Assembly: GCA_020091685.1 (NCBI GenBank) | Contig: CM034595.1 | Coordinates: 17,279,189-17,343,188, forward strand | From: Lutjanus erythropterus | Taxonomy: Eukaryota > Chordata > Actinopteri > Lutjaniformes > Lutjanidae | Reading direction: 5' to 3' | Length of the DNA stretch: 64,000 bases | In this document: positions 58,640-64,000 of the stretch, piece by piece | Numbering within the stretch: position 1 is the first letter of the stretch | Layout of the letters: each line of letters starts with the position of its first letter | Translations under genes and position numbers: made by a program | Notes under the pieces: generated by a model | What the model was told of the DNA's origin: nothing | Databases searched by the model: none | What the model saw: the letters and a program-made list of their open reading frames with translations, nothing else

Positions 58640-61600
58640 CTTTTGCATATCTGTGCATGGGGGCCCAGTATTTTATATGACAAGGGGTTTATGTTTTCTG
58701 TTTCAGTGGTATTGAAATCTAGATTCCATGCTTAGAATGGGCATTAAATAAGGAACTTATGTCCAACCCCTCCCTTTTGAGTGCTAACAGAATGGAGAAT
58801 CTCCATAAAATTTTAAATTGCCATCAGATAGCCATCTTTCCACATACCTGATGGATATTTGCACTTCTACTACTGCCCCACAGTTGATTTACCTCCCAGA
58901 GAAATATGCTGAAATACTTGCAAATGTAATACAGAGGACATGGAGAGTGTGTGGGCTTATACAGAGGCTACCACAGTAACTTCCTCCGAACCCCTGGAAT
59001 TTCCAGGTACCAGTGTGGCTCAGCCTAAGTATGAAAAGGGCCAAGGACTAAGTTTTAACTGTGTTAAATGAAACGGCTTGATCAGTATGAATGATGTTCT
59101 TTAATGTCAATTAACAAGTTTAAAAAGAAAACACATACTCAACTTCAGGCTGCTTTTACACAGTGAAACTTTCACTCATAGTTGCTGGTTGCAAATTGCA
59201 TGAAGCATAATTTCCACCCAACTTTAAAGTTATACAAAGCAATTCAAAGATGAATTGATTCAAATTTCATGCAACTCATTTAATGGTTTATTTCACTAAA
59301 TTTTGCTGGCTAGATTAATCTGTTTTATTGTTTTCTTGCTAGATTATATCAAGTGGGAAGCGTCATTTTAATGAGATTTGCATCATTGTATCTTATTTTG
59401 TATAATTTTCTCTCTGGATAATAGTTTGGATGTATTGTGTGCTTTTTCTTCTGGCACTGGCTGGCCGCATTGTTTCATAATGGCTGTTCCAGAGAATAGG
59501 AAAAGAGCTATTTTTTGCATTGATGCTTATTGATATGCTGGAGGAAAAAAACATGACCTACTGGCTTCTCAAAAGAGACAAAAAGGAGCTTGATCCTTTG
59601 AGCCTCTGGTGATTGTATTTGACCTTTGATTCAAGGGAAATAAATAAATAAAGCTCTTTGTTGCCACCTTCTGACATTAGTGTGGCATTGTAATGTGATA
59701 TATGATGGTATTTCAAAGAACAGCTCTGATTCTCATCAAAACTTTATATTAAAGCATAGCTGTAACTAAGCAAACAGTAATGATAGTCACCTGCTAACAG
59801 CAGTGTAAACAAACTGCCTTAGTTTGTTGACAGCGTTACCAACCTTGCATGAAGTCTATGAGAATCATCTCTTTGTGAGATATCCAAGAGACCACGTTCT
59901 GGTTTATTATTCTGTTTATTTTGGTGATAAGCCGTTGTCAAGTTGGAATCAATCAGCTGATACCACATAGTTTGATGTCATCAGCTGACACATTATCAGC
60001 GTTTTGATTGGCTGTTCTTTGAAAGTAGTTTCACAAAGAGAGTTTTGCAACTGTTGTGGCAGAGTATCAGACAGGTTTTAAGTGCACTGCAGTGGTTTTC
60101 ACACCATGCAACACAACTGCAGCTCAGTTTTACCTGCAGGAACTAAAGTTGTGTGAAAGTTTCTCCATGTGAAGCCAGTCATTCAGCGCAATCACTCAAC
60201 TCTGGCAGATATTAGTTTCTCCTTTAGGTTCTTGAAATTGATCACTAAATCATTTTACTTTAAACTTGTTACTCATCTTATCTCAATAACTGTATTTGGT
60301 CACCATGAATGCTGACAAATGAGTTGCACCACAGCAGCACTCCTCAAAGCTGCACTAAATTTGCTGATATGGATTAAAATGTCCTTTGTTAGCACATAAT
60401 GCTGACAAACTTGAATTCACCACCAGTCACCAAACCAACAACCCACCTCACCCCCTAGGATAATCAGAGTATGGAAATCTCACAGACCACCCACGAATAT
60501 ACACACGCAGATACACACAGACGCAGATACACACACACACACACACACACACACAAGGGCACGGCATGGTGCAGAAGCAGATTGCCCTCCTGAATGTGAA
60601 GTTGTACTTTTCCACAAACTCCTGTGCAATTAGCGAAAGCTGAAGACTGAAATACCAGCGTGATGGTGGAGAATGTTGCAGTTTCAGTACACTTTAACAC
60701 ATGCACATCCTCTGTACATGCACAGATGTTTTGCTAGGTGGCACAATGGCCCAGTTGACAATGAAATTAACCTTCACCTGGACACTAAGCCTGTATTTTT
60801 GAACCCCTATCTACAGCAAATTTTCAGCCATGATTGAAGGGAAAGCATTATGTGGTTACAGCAACCCCCTCTGAAGGGCCTGCTTTGTTCTTTTAGTAAT
60901 ACTTAGTTTCTTCAAAGTGCAGACAAGCTGAACAGCATTATACTAATGGGCATTCAAGCTAAGGTTTACTCACAGCAATGAATTAGTGTCCATGAATAAG
61001 CTCCAGCAGGTGATGTATAAGGCCATGAAGGTGGTTCATTAGGGTTTTAGAGAAGTCAAAATAAATAAAACATCAAGAGAGGTGATGAACTGCTACTGAG
61101 CTACTGACAGTGTTCTCTAAAATGTCACAAAATGTTTGGGCAACAATGTAAAAACCTGTCTTTTAGGATCAGTATTTTGTATAATTTAGAACATAGTCCA
61201 GTAAGTGTCCCATGGGCACACACTGTCATCTTTTGAAGTATAAATATTTAGTATCGCAGATAAGAAATGAGTGTTTACTAAGGTAATTGTGTGTAATTTT
61301 AAATGTGAATATAGGCCATGTGTTTGTCACTAAAATACAAACTCTAGCAAAGCTCCATTGGCAGAATTTCCTGACATATTTGCCAGTGATGCAGTAAAAC
61401 AAGGTTCATTTGGATGCAAAAACTCAAACAAATTTTATGAGTCTATTTAGACTTGTCAATTATAAACTTGAGTAGCTTCACATTTTGAAGCTTTTGGCTG
61501 GAAGGTCAGAGGTTTGATCTTGGTGCAGATGCCGGGGGGGCAGAAGGGATGTGTCCACCTAAAAAAAAAACATGAAGTTGTCCTCCTAATAAGTTATTTC

Positions 61601-62120
61601 AAAATAAATTATGTAATTGAAAAACTATATATATTTAGAAGTCAACTCCACTTTCGGAATAATACAAACATCAAAGGGAACACATTTTTAAAGTTTTCTT
61701 TTGAAACCCCCCAATCTATCCTGCAGCAAAACCTTTATTTAAACAGAAAACAACAATGAAAATAACAATGAACCTTGTAAACAGTGCAGAGTAACATAGG
61801 AAGTGGGGCTAAAACTGGCCTGTTTCCCATTTCTTTTCATTGTGCTCATAGGAAAAGTTCAAACTGGCAGAATAAATCTGGGTAGGAAAATTGAAAGAGC
61901 AGCACTGAGGTGCCCTTGACCAGGGCACTTAATCCCCACCTGTGGCACTGAGCAGCTTCCAGGTGTGAATGTGTGTAATAGAAGGTGTACCCTGGTCGTA
62001 TAAAGGTTAAAAATGTGTGTGTGCCTGTATGTGTGTGCACATAGTCGCATTCAAATCGCAAGCAGGAGAGGAGGCATTAAGTTAGATGCACCTTACCATC
62101 AGCCTCCACTTATCTCCCAC
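58640..62120. other. Intergenic DNA, with CA tract and repeat tail
   Basis: A CA microsatellite at 60529-60555. At ~61900-62010 a degenerate teleost repeat tail is seen (GAGGTGCCCTTGACCAGGGC, ACTTAATCCCCACCTG, GTGTAATAGAAGGTGTACC). The rest is unique; no coding exon recognised. Confidence 0.5.
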
Positions 62121-62125
62121 TCTCA

Positions 62126-62127
<2 letters not shown>

Positions 62128-62197
<70 letters not shown>
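62128..62197. repeat. (CA)n microsatellite
   Basis: 70 bases of uninterrupted CA. Confidence 0.97.
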
Positions 62198-62198
<1 letters not shown>

Positions 62199-64000
62199 TC
62201 GCTCACACTTGAGAAACAAGAACAACACTCCATGAAACGGACAATCATCACAGGTCACCACCTCCGTCAGCATGTGTCCCCATCAGCGACAGAATAGGTG
62301 ACCATCTGTAGCAGGAGCAAAGCTTTATTTTGCTTGTAAGGTTCAAAGGTCCTGAGATGCAAGTTGACAGAAGCTGTCAGGGCTGCCTGAGTGTCTGTGT
62401 CAGTGAACCTGAAAATATTTGCTCGGAAGCAACACTGAGAAACCCATGGGTGAAAACCATGGCTGCAGAGTGAAAGCAACAGAAAACATTTCCTCTCAGT
62501 CAGAAGATTAAAGGGTAATTTATTGATGTGTTGTTTTTTTCCCTTCAAATTGCAAGTACTGAATTCACTCACTTGAAAGGCACACCCTTAGCATTTATTT
62601 CCAAAATAATTTTCTTGCATATCATCACACTGTATGTCTTCACTGCCATACAAGTACCTAACCACAAAACCTCACAAACACTTGGTATTTGGTATTTCCA
62701 CAAACTATGAAATCTTCTATTAAGTCCCTCTTTTTGAATTGTTCAGTAGAACAACTGGAAATAAAACCACTCCCCATAAATAATCTATGAATATATTTTC
62801 TGCTGTCACTAATGTGACTTTAAAATAAGGGCCTCCTTTGGAATGTGGTGTGCCCTCTGACCCTGTAGTGCAGGGAGTTTACATATCTATGTCTCCACTA
62901 GTAAAAACTACATTCCTACCTTCGATCTGGGTCAGAGATAAAAGATGACAGAGATCTGATGCTGACAAGTGAGACGCATCTGACATTTAAACAAAATTTT
63001 TTTGAGGCTGAGACAAAAAGCTACAAAAAAATATAACCACATGACACACAAATGTCAAGTTCATTATTGCACCAACTTTTTATCTGTTTCCTTAACCTAA
63101 TCCTTTATAAATATTCAAACGTTTTGTTGATTTCCAACCTTTGTTATAAATGCTTCTGTTAAAAGAGCAAAGTGCTTTGCTCTATCTTAATTTAGGGAAA
63201 CCTGCAAAAGCAGAAATGCTGGAGGCATCTTCCTGCAGTTCCTTGGTAGCCTGAAAGTCGAATACTGTCAGTCACTTAGCTTCCATAGCTAATGGCATTA
63301 TCTGATGATCTGATCCTGTTTTACTGTTAACAGGTAACTGTCACTGTATCAGCTTGTAAAATGTAAAAAGCATCAATTTAACACAGTGGTATCAGAAAAA
63401 TTAGGCTGTTAAATGTTCTCATAGCTATCCAAAGAGAAAGAGGAAAAAGTCTAGACTTAAACATAATGCAACTTGGAGTCATCCAATGCAAAAAATGCAT
63501 CTACTGTGGTTAAAGGGTGTTTTTTGTGTCGCATAAATCCTATCCATATTATTGTCAAACACTTACAATAACAATGTGAGCCTGTCACTGGGAAAAACAA
63601 GCACTTTTCCTGGACGTTGACGGTGCTGTCCGGAAGGATTATGTTGTAGTTTAGTTTTACTTCCACCAGCTACAGTGCTCTCTCACAATACTGGACAAAT
63701 TACAAAAAAATTATAGTAGCACATGGTGAAAAGAGTTGGTTACCTGGCTGAGAAGTTTTATGCACCTTGTTGCCGTCAGCTATTCATCACTGTGGCTGCT
63801 CCTGAGTGTTCATTACTGTCTGCAATATTTCAAACTGATCTGCTGTTAAACCCTGCAAAAAACAATAATTATCTCATTTAGTAGAGGCTTTTTTTGGTGA
63901 GTGATCACAGTCGGTGTCAAGCTAACCGAAAAAAGTGCATTGCATTTCCTAAGAAACTTCAAAATAAAAGTCAACTCTTATTTCACCAGTTAAAAGCTTT
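62198..64000. other. Intergenic DNA, nothing recognised
   Basis: AT-rich unique sequence up to the window edge, without ORFs above background, RNA genes or clear mobile elements. Confidence 0.5.

Noticed and set aside
1-64000. Retroviral, LTR, Polinton, LINE, tRNA, rRNA, CRISPR or prokaryotic features
   Set aside because: Looked for by eye (reverse transcriptase or integrase motifs, LTR-like TG..CA direct repeats, cloverleafs, spaced palindromic repeats); none found beyond tRNA-derived SINEs.

Overview
The window is vertebrate nuclear DNA, most likely from a percomorph-type teleost. It is AT-rich, packed with CA/GT microsatellites, tRNA-derived SINEs, Tc1/mariner relics and small inverted-repeat DNA elements of kinds familiar from fish genomes. 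Its coding sequence is split into short exons with GT..AG introns. There is no sign of operons, prokaryotic genes, CRISPR arrays or retroviral/LTR elements.

One protein-coding gene is clearly present: the 5' half of adamts16, a secreted ADAMTS metalloprotease, on the minus strand. Twelve coding exons were assembled by hand from 45,611 (start codon) down to 2,502. They keep a single reading frame across all eleven introns and give 690 complete codons: signal peptide, long propeptide with cysteine switch and furin site, complete zinc metalloprotease domain, disintegrin-like region and the first thrombospondin type 1 repeat. The remaining exons (cysteine-rich domain, spacer, further TSP1 repeats, PLAC domain) must lie beyond position 1. 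The distinctive part of this fish protein is a histidine-rich expansion of the propeptide, just before the cysteine switch.

Region by region: 1-45.6 kb is adamts16, with introns (0.15-14 kb) full of degenerate DNA transposons. 45.6-46.2 kb is its 5' leader (with upstream ORFs) and probable promoter. About 47.9-49.1 kb is a second CpG-containing, promoter-like block in the opposite direction. It ends in a good splice donor, and a candidate second exon lies at 49.88-50.12 kb. No known protein could be recognised there, so I treat it as a putative divergent non-coding transcript. From 50.1 kb to the end I see no convincing coding exon. It holds repeats (including a 1-kb foldback element with a fossil ORF), microsatellites and some unique AT-rich stretches that could be regulatory. 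In other vertebrates the 5' side of ADAMTS16 faces the IRX gene desert, so such stretches are worth comparing, but that link is inference.
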